From the NCBI RefSeq assembly GCF_009730915.1, contig NC_052474.1, forward strand, positions 19,813,501 through 19,877,500: a DNA stretch of 64,000 nucleotides, given 5' to 3'. Position 1 is the stretch's first letter, and every line of letters starts with the position of its first letter. The notes below the pieces were generated by a model, which worked only from the letters and a program-made list of their open reading frames with translations, searched no databases and had not been told where the DNA came from. This document shows, one piece after another, positions 9,906 to 22,565 of the stretch. A program made the translations under genes and the position numbers. The DNA comes from Dioscorea cayenensis subsp. rotundata. Its lineage: Eukaryota > Streptophyta > Magnoliopsida > Dioscoreales > Dioscoreaceae.

Positions 9906-12558
9906 ATAATTGTACAAGCTCAAGATGAACAAGCTAGCTTAGTATATATATATATATATAATAAAAAGAAGCTCAATATATATATATGAACTAGCTAGCA
10001 AGCTTAATTAAGCTTATTATAAATTAATAATACTAATATGAATTATAAGATGAATGAAATATATATGATGAGGATGAAGATGATGAGGAGAAGAAGAAGA
10101 GATGATAATAATTAAGGAGGAAGGAAGGCAAAAAAGAAGACGAAGAAGAAGAAGAAGAAAAAGAGAAGGAAAGAAAGGGTTTGGATGGTAAGTCACTTTA
10201 GTTGGTTTTGCACGATATATAAGTAATTAAGGGGAGGGTTTTCATGTGTTATTATTAATCTTGTTGTTGTTGTTGTTGTTGTTGTTGCTGTTGTTATAGA
10301 ACATATGAATATATTAATAAATGATCAAGTGTCACATGCATATAGACATATACCTTTCCTTTCTTCAATATTGCCCCTTAACCTTCCCTATCAAATCTCT
10401 CACCTATTTTTTTCTCTCTATTTAACTTCCTTAAACCTCATTCTATTCACTCATTTCCTCTATCTGGATGCATGCATGCATGCATACGTATGTACTATAT
10501 ATATATATATATATATATTATATATGTATATATGTATTTATGTAATATAATATATATATATATATAGTTGATTGAAGGAAAATAAATGAATAAGTGAAGG
10601 AAAGAAAAGGAAAAGCTATATAAAGTTAATTTATGTTCTTTTTTCCCCTCATTTTCCAAAGTTGATAAATATTAGTTGAGTGTATACATGGTACACTTTC
10701 AATTTCTCTAACAATATTTCTTCTTCAATTTAAGTAGATAAACTTAATATTGTTGCATCTCTAAAAGAAGAAGGAGAGGCTTAATTTGCTTATATCAGTT
10801 GTACCCACATCCTATTAATATAAAAGGCAAGAACAATTAGGTATGTTACTTGTTTATAAACCCTAACCCTAACCCTAATTCTAACCACAACTTGCTATAT
10901 TTTCTCTAAGAAGCCCTTATTTTTGAAGGTACAACTACAACCATGATGTTGAAATAACAAAACAAATTTTATTTTGACAAGCATTCCAATGTAAGGCATC
11001 TCTACAATGTCACATGTAAATCCCTAATTAAACCCTAATTTTCTCGGTAAACTTTAATCGGTTATGACAGTGATCTTGTTAGGACAACACCGATAACTGT
11101 TAAACATGTATACTTTGATACAGTGATAAATACAATAACATGATGAGTTGCTTTCTCTTTGAAATTTAAACATATACCTGAAACATCCCAAGTCAATGAG
11201 ATTTAAAGTACAGTTTTGATCAATTGCCGAAATATTTGATTCAGTATGTAGGACATCTTCCACACTTCTGTTTGATACCAATAGCACAACCATCACCATT
11301 AATTTAATTAGCAATGTCTTCAAGACTGAAAAAATTTTCAATTTCTTTCTATATTAAAATTTTACTTCCATGTCTTTCATTTGATAGAGTCTCAATATGG
11401 ATAGTTAGATGAGTCGAACCGATGACTAATTCTATATACGCATGCATATATATATAAATATAATGCTAAGGTTGGTTAAAGACTTGAATTCAAAATCAAA
11501 ATTGCATGCAAAACTGTGTAAGAATGGAAAAGGACAACAACCAATTGCAAATGGAAGTTGGAATGACAAGAAAGACATCAAATTTATTCAAAGTGCATCA
11601 TATACAACTACTTTGAATATCTAATCTTAGAGTTTCAGAAGTGACATTCAGAAATACAAATTAATGCTTGAAAATAAATAAAAGATATATAAATTATACA
11701 TTGAAATAATAATCAAGGGAAAAATAAAAAGGTACCGTTATATTAAGACATGATTTGGCATATTATTTCATGAAACTGTTCTTTCTCTTTCACCACCTTT
11801 CATGAATATCTCTTGTACCTTCATCTCATCTCCATCCTTTTCTCATCAACAACCAAAATGACATAATAAGTAAAAAGGTTTAGAGAAGCTTTCATCAACT
11901 AAAAGTGGAGTTAGAGTTTAATTTAATTTAATCAATTAATTAATTAAATGAAGTTCTTAATAGTGAGTATTTCTAAAGATGAAAAAGCATGCATTTGCAA
12001 CAACCTTCTCATCTTCTTTCCCACCTCATTCACTATTTCAAGTTAAAACCTTCTTTTCCCAACTACACTAACACAGACATTAACTATTATGATATATATT
12101 GTGTTTTCATATACAACACTCTTTAGGCAAACTCTCTCAACTGCCTTCTTGTTTTAGTAACACCTAATTAATCCTTTCATGGACAAAAATTATATATATA
12201 TATATATATATATTTGTATTTATATATGATTCAAATTATGAGGGATCCGAGGCAAGAGTATATTAATTTAGTCTTAATATATATCTTGATGAACAATAAA
12301 ATATTTTTGGTTTGTTTGATTTATAGGCCTATTTCGATAATAATTAAATGTAAACTATAAATAATAAAATATATTTAATATTTTAAAGAAAATTATATAA
12401 TGTTTAAAAGTATGTTAATGATGAAAATTATATATAATAATATTGGTTAATTAAGTTTACTTATGTTATACAATCATAACTAAATTAACTGAATTAAATT
12501 AATTTTAATTGAATTATGGACTTTCTCGTCAGAGGTCAAAGTCAAATAAATAAGTAAG

Positions 12559-12589
<31 letters not shown>

Positions 12590-13390
12590 AACATAGTTTT
12601 TTTAATTAAATATTGGATGAATTATTAAAAATTATGATTTTGGTACAATGATCTTTCACAGTTGGATTGCTTGAGATGTTTAGTTTCATCCTTCATTGAA
12701 GGACAGCACTTGATTATGTTTTACAAAAGATTAAGATGTCCTTGGACTATTGCTTGTAAGCATTGGCTTTGATCCCATAAGACATTGACTCTTTAGCTAA
12801 TGTTTTTTTTTTAAATAATAATAATTATATTCTTATTATAAATAATACAATCATTTAATTTAATTCAATATTTTTTCTATTATTATATAAAATTACCACT
12901 CCATCATTGAAAGTTTTAAATTTTTTGTTTTTGTTTTGAGAAATAGGCGACAAGCGCCCTGTTAAAAGGACAGACGTAGAGGTGCACCAGTTACAATGTT
13001 TTACTGACTTCTTAAGAAAATCTTCTGTCCTACAACTTTGAAAAAATCCCCTTACTCTACAATACTGGAGAGGTGAAATCACTATTTCTCCTACATGAGA
13101 CTTACATTCAGACTCATAAACAATGCTGATAAACAATATTTGACCCCAAGTGTACAGTATATAAATAGTATATACATGAACAGTACGGCTGGAAAAAGAT
13201 TTGAGCTTTTGTTTTTTTTCTTTGCACTTTTATATTATACCATTGTTTTTTCTTTTTAATGTTTCACAAAAGCATAATAGTAATTTTGAAAGGAGAATAG
13301 TTCATTATCCTATGGAGGTTGATGGTGACCCCTACAAAGTAATAATTACCTTCTAAAAAATGCATGTAAACGGGGGCATGAGAATGTGTA
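9906..13390. other. Intergenic region with simple repeats
   Basis: The MYB leader region carries GA-rich tracts (9707-9735, 10060-10180), a (TTG)n run near 10260-10290 and (TA)n near 10495-10560. The spacer is AT-rich, with an (AAAT)n run near 12552-12590 and (TA)n near 12190. At 12925-13136 the minus strand reads as an 80-residue open stretch of unremarkable composition that I cannot assign; its end carries GGCGACAAGCG, also found inverted at the 3' end of the SINE at 31.2 kb. No gene is supported. Confidence 0.5.
10857..10880 (+). repeat. Short telomere-like CCCTAA repeats
   Basis: Three uninterrupted CCCTAA hexamers follow AAA, then a degenerate fourth. A similar pair occurs near 20312. 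They are too short to mark a telomere and resemble interstitial telo-box sequence. Confidence 0.7.
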
Positions 13391-13684
13391 AGGCCTTGTT
13401 TGAGTTGGCTTCTCAAAAAAGTATTTTTTTTTTAGTTTAGTAGAACTGCTTCTGAAAAAAAGTACTTTTCCAGAGTAAGTTAAGCACTGTTTTATATTTT
13501 ATGTTTGTATTAAACTTACGTAAAAAGTAGAAAGTCTGTAAAAATAAAAGTTAAAAACAACTTTTTCGAAGTTGCTCATGGTAGCTTTTTGAAAAAAAAA
13601 CTATTTTTCGAACTACATTTTTCAGGAAAAGCCCGTACTGAAACAACATTTAAGTAATGGTTGCCATCCAAACACACAGTGTTT
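13391..13684. mobile_element. Candidate hAT-type MITE
   Basis: The left end AAGGCCTTGTTTGAGTTGGC and the right end GGTTGCCATCCAAACACACA form short imperfect inverted termini (TGTTTGAGTTGGC against TGTTTGGATGGC). They bracket about 290 bp of non-coding sequence with many AAAAAGTA/ACTTTTT blocks that can fold on themselves. Such termini are common in plant hAT-like or PIF-like miniature elements. No target duplication was resolved. Confidence 0.45.
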
Positions 13685-13741
13685 TAAGAGCTACAAGTAT
13701 ATTTGATTAAAATAAAGCTAAGCCGTTCATGTCGGTGTGTG

Positions 13742-13982
13742 ATTTCATCAACGGCGAGATATAACTAAAGACAAGGATCAAATCTGGAGGGTGCTTGATT
13801 AACATCTAGGACATCTTGACCGTCTATTTAGACAACGGAGATTTCAGCGCATCAGATATGCTCATCATGTGCTGCAATGAAATCAACGGCCAGTAATAAC
13901 CAAGAGCTATTAAAGGCAATCACACAAATCACGAGGCGCTCTTGTTAGCATCTAGCACATCTGGACCGTTAATTCAGAACCG
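13742..13982 (+). repeat. Duplicated upstream module of SBDS
   Basis: Two diverged copies, about 13742-13838 and 13879-13982, both start ATCAACGGC and carry CATCTAG(G/C)ACATCT(T/G)GACCGT (13803-13823 and 13949-13969), then an (A/C)ACGG or ACCG block. The arrangement sits 130-370 bp upstream of the SBDS start and just before its TATA box. It may be a duplicated promoter module or a repeat remnant; the sequence cannot tell. Confidence 0.6.
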
Positions 13983-14007
13983 CTCATCAGAACCGTTCAT
14001 CAGAGGC

Positions 14008-14014
14008 TATAAAA
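14008..14014 (+). promoter_or_regulatory. TATA box of SBDS
   Basis: TATAAAA lies 99 bp upstream of the ATG at 14113. The expected leader of about 65-70 nt includes a (GA)n tract at about 14069-14091. Confidence 0.6.
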
Positions 14015-14112
14015 TACAAAACTCGAATCTCGAGATGTCCGTTTAGCACGACACAGCGAGAACCTTCGAGAGAGAGAGAGAGAGAGAGAGAGCCCTAGCG
14101 GCGGCGCCGGCG

Positions 14113-17100
14113 ATGTCGAGGACGCTGGTGCAGCCGATCGGCCAGAAGAGGCTGACGAACGTCGCCGTAGTGCGGCTCAAGAAGCGTGGCACGCGATTCG
14201 AGATAGCTTGCTACAAGAACAAGGTCCTCTCATGGCGATCCGGAGTGTATGCTCTCATCAAACCCTAACCTTCGAAACTATACTGTTTTCTTTTGAATTT
14301 TAGTTCTCCGTGGTGAATTTTGCTTTGTTGGATTGATTTTAGGGAGAAGGATCTTGATGAGGTGCTACAATCGCAGACTGTTTACTCGAATGTTTCGAAA
14401 GGAATCCTGGCAAAATCCAAGGAATTGATCGCCGCATTTGGTACTGATGATCAAGCTAAGATCTGTTTGGAGGTTTGTTATATTTAATAGTTTAATTGTG
14501 AAAGTTTGAATTTTTTTTCCATCAAATAATTATATTTCTTTGACCTAATGTAGATACTTGTGGAGTTTGTTTAGTTATGGATTATTTATTCATGTTTGCA
14601 ATTAATGCTGTTGCTCTGATACGTTATTCCAAATCAATTTGTTATCTTAAAGTTCGTATAGTGATAATTGGTGTAAATTATTGGGAACTACTGAAAGATT
14701 TATTGGCACTGAGTTTGTTGGAGATGAATTATAGATTTTGGAGAAAGGAGAGCTGCAAATTGCAGGGAAAGAGAGAGAATCACAGTTATCAAGCCAGTTT
14801 CGTGATATTGCGACTATTGTCATGCAGAAGACTATTAATCCTGAAACTCAGCGGCCTTATACTATCAGCATGATCGAGCGACTAATGCATGAAATACACT
14901 TTGCAGTGGATCCTCATAACAGTTCAAAGAAGCAGGTACACTTTGCCAGAGAATTTGCTTGTTTTTGAAAATTTTCTAAAATCTTTTGTGTGATCGCTAA
15001 TCTTTTTCATCCTTGTTTTCGTCAGCTACATTCTCATGTTGTTTTCAAAAGCTATATTACAAACAATGAGAGGACATTTAGTTGGTGTACCGTGTACGTG
15101 TTAACTGCCTTTCTATGTCAATGCGTACCTTATGTAGTTTCTATCGGTTTGATTGCCAATGCTTGCTTAAAGTCAGCTCTCTAATCCCTTTTTTTTCTCA
15201 AAGATTTTTGGTACCATCATATATAACCATAATGTATATCCATAATGGTGTATTAATACCTATTCCACATGATTTAGACCTGACACTTCTTGTTTCAGGA
15301 CAGACATATCTGACAGCTAATTTTTTTTCATGGTTGTCATGATTGTCATATCTTTAGTAAATGTAGGTTTTGAGCCATCTATTCCTCCTCCATGGTTCTT
15401 TGAGTCTTTTATGCAATTACTCATTTATGATATCTCAAATAGCTGGTACTTTAAGTCGCATATATTTTTCCAATTTACTGATTGAGATTCAAAATACGAC
15501 AAAATAGGTTACTTGTTTTGGAAGTGCATAACCCATACCTCAAATTTTTAAGACATTTTTCATTGAGGGGTTGATTTTTATTGATGTCTTGCTCATCATT
15601 CTTTTGATAACAATGGAACAGAAGGAATGAGTATAGGGTTTGCTATGATGATGTGATTATACTTACAAGAAAGCCCTTAGCGGAAAAAAAAATACAGATA
15701 TATACAAAGGTGTAAATTGGCTTATTTAAGTCTGTGTTGATTAAAGTATTAATGTGCTTTCACATTTTTGCTGGTGATTCTTGGCCTTCACAGATTCCTT
15801 TTTTTTTTCTTTTTCTTTTAATATTCTTGCCAGGGATTTCACTAACAATTGTTCAAAGTCTTTTAAATCTTTTCTGCTATTGTTTCTGTTAATTGTCATC
15901 TAAGTTTAATATGTATCACTTGGTTTCCATTTTTGACAGATCATGAATGTTTTTGTCTATGTTGTGATTCTGTAAGCATAAACCACTTCTCTGCTTGATT
16001 AGTTATACAATCCCCTTAAGTATTCTTGATTTTTTTTCATTTCTTTGATCTGTTAGTGGAATTGCTCTTTTTTAATCTTGTTTTTTGTCATTACCCGACT
16101 AATTTCTTGTTTACAATTGTTTCCACTGGCTGATGATACTTATGCTTTTCTTTTATTTTGCAGGCGTTGGAAGTTATCCGTGAGCTTCAAAAGCATTTCC
16201 CCATAAAACGATCCCCAATGAGAATACGAGTTATTATACCTGAGAAGAACTTTCCCTCTCTCACGGAAAAGCTCAAAGAATGGAACACAAACATTGTTTC
16301 ACAAGATGAATCTGCAGAACATTTATCCATCGTAAGTGTAAAATAACTCAGTATGAAAAGCTGAATGCTACTTAGTGTTGATGTAATAACTGCTCTTGAC
16401 TGTGTTAGTTGCGTCTTCTGTGGAGAATTATTTGCAATGATACTGACTTTTTAGATATGGATTGCATGTTTTTCAAATAAGTTCACTGTTAAAGAACCAT
16501 GTGTTATCATCCCTTGTTCCATGCTTAAATGGAGATGCCTTAGTTCCCCATCTCTTGGAACTAAGGTTGTGATTCTGTAATATCCAATGCCCTTAACAGA
16601 CTTCTAAAGGCTTGAATTTCGAATGATTACATTTATCATGAATAGCTGCCCCTGTGTATTAACTTAAGCGTGTCTGTTTTGTCAGGTCTGTGAAATGGAA
16701 CCAGGCTTTTTCCGGGGACTGTGATGCTCTTGTGAGGAATTGGCAAGGCAGAGTGGAAATCCTAGCTGTTTCTGTGCATGTGGAGGGTGATACTCATGTT
16801 GACCAGTATGAAGAATTGGAAGATTCTTCATCAAGATCCACGAGTGAAATGGATCCTATAAGGCAGTTAGGTGAAAAATTAGAGAAAAGTGGCATATCCA
16901 AAGAAAGTTCAAATGCTCCAGAGCAGGTTAAGCAAAATAGGTGTAACACATGTGATGCAATTGTTGGTGATGCTAAACAGTATAGGGAACATTTCAAAAG
17001 TGAATGGCACAAACATAACCTGAAAAGGAAGACAAGACAGCTTCCACCTCTAACTGCAGAGGAATGTGCCACTGATATGGAAATTGGTGATTCCAAGGCA

Positions 17101-17124
17101 GATTTGAAGGAGTACTCATTTTGA
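14113..17124 (+). CDS. SBDS: Ribosome maturation protein SBDS, with C-terminal zinc finger and an apparent +1 frameshift
   Basis: The five exons are 14113-14246, 14343-14472, 14735-14935, 16164-16331 and 16686-17124. SBDS works with the GTPase EFL1 to release eIF6 from pre-60S ribosomes. The FYSH domain ([36 protein letters not shown]) and the central domain ([16 protein letters not shown]) match the family closely. The plant-specific tail has a U1-type zinc finger, C-x2-C-x12-H-x5-H (CNTC...HFKSEWH), in the last 55 residues. In exon 5, after the conserved [10 protein letters not shown], the frame breaks at the G run 16714-16717; one extra base would restore RDCDALVRN and the rest to the stop, about 356 residues in all. 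The homology continues intact downstream, so a sequencing error is more likely than a dead gene. Confidence 0.9.
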
Positions 17125-17616
17125 GGTGCGTCCTAATTCAAATGGGCTTACTTTAGATATACTACAAAAATTTCAAGCCTGTTGGTTCAAAAATGTAATA
17201 CTAAACTCCTGATAAATGACTTCCATGATCCATCTGCAAGCTAGACATTAAAATTTTCACAAGGTTAAACTGAACTAAATTTTGGGCCAGTGATTTCAAG
17301 TTCTTGAACAATTCATTTTACAGCTGTTGTTACCATGCTGGTGTATTCTTGGTTTTCAAACTGCATTATCATTTGATTCTTGTTTATTATCTCAATCTTT
17401 GTTATCCAGTGGTCCAGGGGTTCTAAACAAGTACGTGCTCAAAATCGATCATAAAGGGTTACACAAAGCTGGATTTGTAGCAGGAAGAGCTTCGCAGATG
17501 ATTTCAGAATTCTCCAGATTTTATATGCTGCATGTTAGTAGATTTAACAAAGAACAATCCTAGTGCTTATTTGAGTTTTTGTATGTAAACAAAACAAACA
17601 ATACTAATGTGAAATG

Positions 17617-17636
17617 ACCATGGCAACAGCCATGGT
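17617..17636 (+). other. Perfect hairpin between SBDS and the SNM1-type gene
   Basis: ACCATGGC, a four-base AACA loop and GCCATGGT form a perfect 8-bp stem. It lies in the presumed 3' flank shared by two convergent genes (17125-17766). The rest of that 640-bp spacer holds no gene I can support. Confidence 0.4.
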
Positions 17637-17766
17637 TTTGTGTCAAAATAGAGCTTGTATTGGTGATGTTTTATCAAATATTGACGTACATTTTATTCAT
17701 CAGGAATGTATGAACAAGACATAAAATCACCTTTATGGCTTTATTGTTTGAATGTGAATACCAAAT

Positions 17767-20700
17767 TCATGAAGATGAATACTCCAATGAATGACTACAA
17801 TTGCTAATTCTATGCAAAATTGAAGCCGATTCGATCCTCGCTCGCTTACTGACATTCATAAGGTCAACCAACGAGGGAAGAGGTTTCGGCACTGGCACAT
17901 TCATGGATCTGTACAGTTTCTTCAAGCTCTGGCTGAAACTTTTTGACGATCTTGCACATGATGTGTCTTTTTTAAAACCATCACACTCTTCAGATTTCTC
18001 GCTTCTCTGCTGTAAACATTGTACTTCATCTGAGCCCTTCAAGCCCTTGCTAAAACTTTCCGATGGTCCTGCGGCAACTGACATGTCATCCTGTTTAATA
18101 ACATCACTCTCTTCAGATTTCTTGCTTCTCCGCTGTAAAGATTGTACTTCATCTGTGTCCTTCAACGTAATGAATTCAGGTTTCTTCACTGCTGGTAATG
18201 ATAGATCAAGTTCTTCATAATATGCACCGAGTCTTGCTCGTCCAAACAATGTGATTGGTCTTGCTCTACAAGGCACAACTGAGTCTAGTTTTAGCTCAAA
18301 ATGTTCGGTTGAAGAATTTTCAGGCTCCAACCGATTCTCTGACGAAGTATCACTGTCCCTCGGGTTCTTTGGAGCGGTTGATGATGGTATTGAAATGGGT
18401 TTTCTTGGGCTAAGTTTGAGTAATTTCCACAATGGATCATCGGCAGTCATCTGAGTTTTGAAGCAATGCTTCTTCACATAATTAAGTTCCATGGCTCTGC
18501 AAGGGGGAGTTGTTGAGATGACCCATTTAGGACGGAGAAACTGCAAAGCAGATTCAAGCTCTTGCCGGGATGAGTGCATAGAGTAACAAACATGCCAGAT
18601 TCCAAACTCATCCTTTTCCACTTCAGAAAGCTCTGGTTTCAGCTTTTCAGTTTATCTCCATACGTTCAATTCCTGCATACCACTGCACAGAGGGCCGAAT
18701 AAAAAGAGGCTCTGGCTGAAGATTAGCTCGTGCCGCACTGAGTTTCTCATTTGCTCTTTCATACAGTCTTGGAAATCCTTCAACCACCTAACAAAAGAAT
18801 CATGTATGAACAAATCAGCAAAGCAATAGACATCATACACATTCATACTCACAAATGTCAAGTAACCGGAACACACAAGTATATCAAGTAATTGTTTAAG
18901 TAATCAAGAACAAACGTGAAAGCGTGAAGATGCGTCATCTGAAAGGATTTCTGGGGCTGTGAGAGAAACAGCAAAGAAGCATTCAGAGTTGTTGGTCTTG
19001 TCAACATATATCTTGGATCCGAATGTTTTAGATACTTCAACAAGTATCTCTTCCTGGCCGAGAAGATCACAAGCGAGATAAACAACCGGTGCGTTTGGAT
19101 TTTTCCAAATGCAATTTATTACCTGAAATAATATCAGATTAACGGCATAGAGCTTGATAGAGCAAAACATAGAACAGAAGGGAACAAGAGCTTGAGTCCA
19201 ACCTGTTGGATGGCTGATTTCTTGCTTGGAAGATTGATAGAACATCTACCAAATGTACAATCAAGGAATAAGTAATCCAGATGCGAAGATGATTCTCCAC
19301 TTTTCTTGGTTACATACTTGGCAGGCAAACTTTGCAGACAATCAGGAGTGAGCCTACAATCTCCAGTGTGTAATAGATTACCAAATGGACCTTCGAACAA
19401 GAACATGACAGCCCCTGATAGGATCATAAACATTCACAGTCCATCAGGTATATTGCTCAAGACTAAAGCACAAAAGCAAAGTTTAGACATTGCAAAACAA
19501 ATTGTGTTAGACTTCTGGTTAATTGCTCAGAAAAATAAAAATAAAAACAAGAAGCAAGAAGAATCAACTCATCACTTTTATTGTAGTTCAGTGTTTCTTT
19601 TCGATGCATTAGCTGTCCAAAAGTTACAAGCTCAATCAAAGGAACAGGAAAAATAAATCTAGTCAATCCTTATGCTACTTCAACATGAATTGAATTGTTA
19701 GGTTTCTCACAACTAACAACTGGAATGAAGAATTTGAATCCTTAACTCCTATATTTCTCACTTAACTAAACAGCTTTGAATGATATCATCCTTAGAGCTT
19801 CTTTAACATAAAACTTTTAGGATAATATTCTTTACTTTATCATAAAGACTTATAATTTACAGATTAAATGTAACTCTAATAAAAACCAAATATTTTGATT
19901 ACTTCAATCAGACTTGTGGGGGAGAAAAATGAAGAGCTAGAATTCCAAAGAAGAGATTATAGTATTATACCCATGCAGTGATTTGCATCAAAAGCGGTAA
20001 CGGTGAAATCTCCATCTGGATCCTTAACAAGCACAGGCTCTCCAACCTTAATTTCCACAAATACTGCATCCTCTAGCTGCCAAAAGGAAAGGAAATGACT
20101 TTAAAGCAACATGACTGGCCAATTTTCTAACAAAATGATAAAAAAAAATCAAGGAAGAAGACTATGTTTTTTAATTTTTTATTCCCAATTAAGCATGATT
20201 AAATTTTTTTAAACTAAAATTTAACTGATTTAATGTGTAATGAGGTTGGCTTAGAAGGGCAAGCAAAATGAAAGTACCATTTCATCTGAATGCATAAATG
20301 TGAACATAAACCCTAACCCTAACACACCACAAATTACAGTAATAAATGACATGAAGAACAAGGGGATCGAATGGTTTTCAAAATCATATAAATTTTGAAG
20401 TAAAACAATCTGGCTTTCCACACATCCACATGATTATCAGAATAAACAGAAATAAGCACAGATGAATTTCAAATTTTTCTAAAGAAAAATCTAATATAAA
20501 GCATCAATTGCCTGGATTCAACAAACCTAAAGGTCCCAAACAAACAAAATCAAGAGGAGATCATAGGATACCAATAAGAAACATTGGATCCTTTCTCAAG
20601 AGCAGGAACCAGAACAAAGAAAGCAGCGCCAAAATCAAATCTTTCACAAGAAAACCAATAGAACAGTCACCAAAAAAAAAAAAAAATCAAAACATCACCA

Positions 20701-20957
20701 AAATCAAAACTTTCAGCAAGTCCAATCATATCAAAGAAAGACAGAGAGGAAGATAGAAAGAGCAAGACCTGAGGGAAAAATCGACAAGATAGGGTTTTGG
20801 TGATGGCGGTGGTGTAGATAGGTCCGGCTGTGGATGAGGCGGCGCCGACGAGATGATCCTTGTGGGCATGTGTCAGGAAGTGGTGCCGCTTCCTCCCCGA
20901 CGCCGAACTCCATGTATCCACGGAGAAAGGCAATCCCTTGGGCATCTCTATCGGCAT
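17767..20957 (-). CDS. SNM1/Apollo-type DNA-repair metallo-beta-lactamase nuclease, with an apparent +1 frameshift
   Basis: The five exons are 20957-20769, 20076-19971, 19414-19203, 19122-18916 and 18787-17767. The first four join exactly in phase. The protein resembles the plant SNM1/Apollo-like family (At1g19025), nucleases of DNA cross-link and end processing. Metal-binding motifs are visible: HFLTHAHKDHL (HxHxDH, residues 26-36), the beta-CASP signature DANHCMGAVMFLFEG, LHTGDCR and LFLDCTFG. In exon 5 the frame is VQWYAGIERMEIN, then a stop; removing the single A at 18649 (plus strand) joins it to EKLKPELSEVEKDEFGIW and continues to TGA at 17767, about 577 residues. The C-terminal 200 residues are Ser/Lys-rich with two related QSLQRRSKKSEE(S/C)D-type repeats. 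The start is MPIEMPKGLPFSVDTW; the gene is divergent from the thioredoxin gene. Confidence 0.85.
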
Positions 20958-21757
20958 CTCCGCTATCTCTCTCTCGCTCTCTCTCTATCTCTCTCTCTCT
21001 CTCTTGCTTCCATGAGAAAGAGCCTTTTTTTATGTTATTTTCCCTCCTTTTTTTTCAAGTTTATTTTTTTCGAAAATTTTTTTCAATTTTTTTTTTGAAC
21101 CTTTTTTTTTGTTTGGTCCTTTATTGTCTTTAGTATAATTTTTATATAATTTGTAACAATGTAGAAGTAATCTGAACTCAGACAAGCTTGAGAATATTTT
21201 ATCCAATTTTCATTTAATTAGTGAAATTATTATTTCAAAATGAATTATGAAATATATTTATTTGAATAATTAAATCTCAATAAATGTTTAGCTGGGAAGT
21301 AGGGGTTACTGGTCATTTTATTTTTAATATAGAGATTATAAATTTAATAAATATTATTTCAATTCTTTTTTTAATTTTTTTTTTTTAGATTATTTTTATG
21401 AAAATCAAAACTTACATATCCTTGTTACCAAGTTACTAGCTCATTAACTTGTTTATATTTTATTCAAAAATTACATTGTCAAACACCAATAAAATTAAAA
21501 ATTCAAAAAAAATATAGCCTGTTTTAGTAAACCTATTTATACAAATAGCTGAGTAGTTTTAGCTTCAGGACCCACCTGAAAATATCATAGCAATGAAACA
21601 AGAAACAAACATTTCATCCACATAAGACTAGAGCAACAGAGAACCTCACAATCCCAAACATATCCAAATTGTTTGGAGATCAACAACACAGCTCCAAGGC
21701 TACAACAACAACAATTAAACAACCAAGAAACAGCAGAAACAGCAGCAGTGTACCAGC
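20958..21757. other. Divergent promoter region between the SNM1-type and thioredoxin genes
   Basis: Immediately upstream of the nuclease start lies a (CT)n tract (about 20962-21005; GA repeats on the transcribed strand), typical of plant leaders. The remainder is T-rich and then AT-rich. The last 100 bp, CA-rich, are probably the thioredoxin leader. No gene is seen. Confidence 0.55.
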
Positions 21758-22368
21758 ATGGCTTTACAGACCTGCGTCCAATTGAGCACCATTCTCAGTT
21801 CCACAACCCCAAACACAAAACACATCCACCCTTTTCAGCAGAAAACCAAACCTTCATCAAACAAGAACATTACCATTTCCAATTTCCCTACTCAGTTATC
21901 ATTGTCACAAGTCAGCAACTTTAAGACCCGCTTCCAGTTCACCTGCCAAGCGAAGAATGTAGTGGATGAAGGTGAGGCATTGAATTGCAGATTGTTTTTG
22001 TTGATGACGATGTTCATCACTTAAGTGTTTGTTAACTCTGGTATGTAGTTGTGGTGGTCACTAATGAGAGCTGGGACAAGATGGTGAACACGAGCGAGAG
22101 TCCAGTCTTGGTGGAGTTCTGGGCACCATGGTGTGGACCATGCAAGATGATAGCACCTGTGATTGATGAACTAGCAAAGGAGTTTGCTGGGAAGCTCACT
22201 TGCTGCAAGGTCAACACTGATGACTGCCCAAATATTGCAACAAAGTTGGGAATACGAAGCATACCGACAGTTCTAATCTTCAAGAATGGCGAGAGGAAAG
22301 AGAGCATTGTTGGTGCTGTTCCTAAGAGTAGCTTGTGCACAACCTTGGAGAAGTATTTGGATACTTAG
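21758..22368 (+). CDS. Chloroplast m-type thioredoxin
   Basis: Two exons, 21758-21971 and 22049-22368, join in phase 1 and encode 177 residues. The first 70 residues are rich in Ser, Thr, Lys and Gln and poor in acidic residues, as expected of a chloroplast transit peptide. The mature domain begins [13 protein letters not shown] and has the redox centre [10 protein letters not shown], the cis-proline loop [15 protein letters not shown] and the C-terminal VGAVPKSSL. m-type thioredoxins are reduced by ferredoxin-thioredoxin reductase and regulate stromal enzymes by dithiol exchange. The single intron falls just before the domain. The subtype (m1/2/4 or a diverged m) cannot be fixed. The stop is only about 200 bp from the stop of the convergent SEUSS gene. 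Confidence 0.92.
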
Positions 22369-22565
22369 AAGAAAACTGCAGAAAAAAATTATCTGTAAAA
22401 CAACTCACTTGTCGAATCAAAAACTATATTCATCTTCATATTGCTGTAGAGTCATGAGAGGCAAACATGTATCTTATAAAAGCTCTTTATCGACAAATCT
22501 CCCTTTCTGCTTTCACTATCCATCAGAGCGTACATGTCTGAAGATTTTAGCAGGAATGAGCTGCT

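Noticed and set aside
12855-13136. 93-codon minus-strand frame as a gene
   Set aside because: There is no family resemblance, no splice partners and no promoter; one end resembles a SINE tail.
17327-17563. Open frame downstream of SBDS as an extra exon
   Set aside because: SBDS already ends with a family-like C-terminus at 17124, and the frame has no recognisable similarity.
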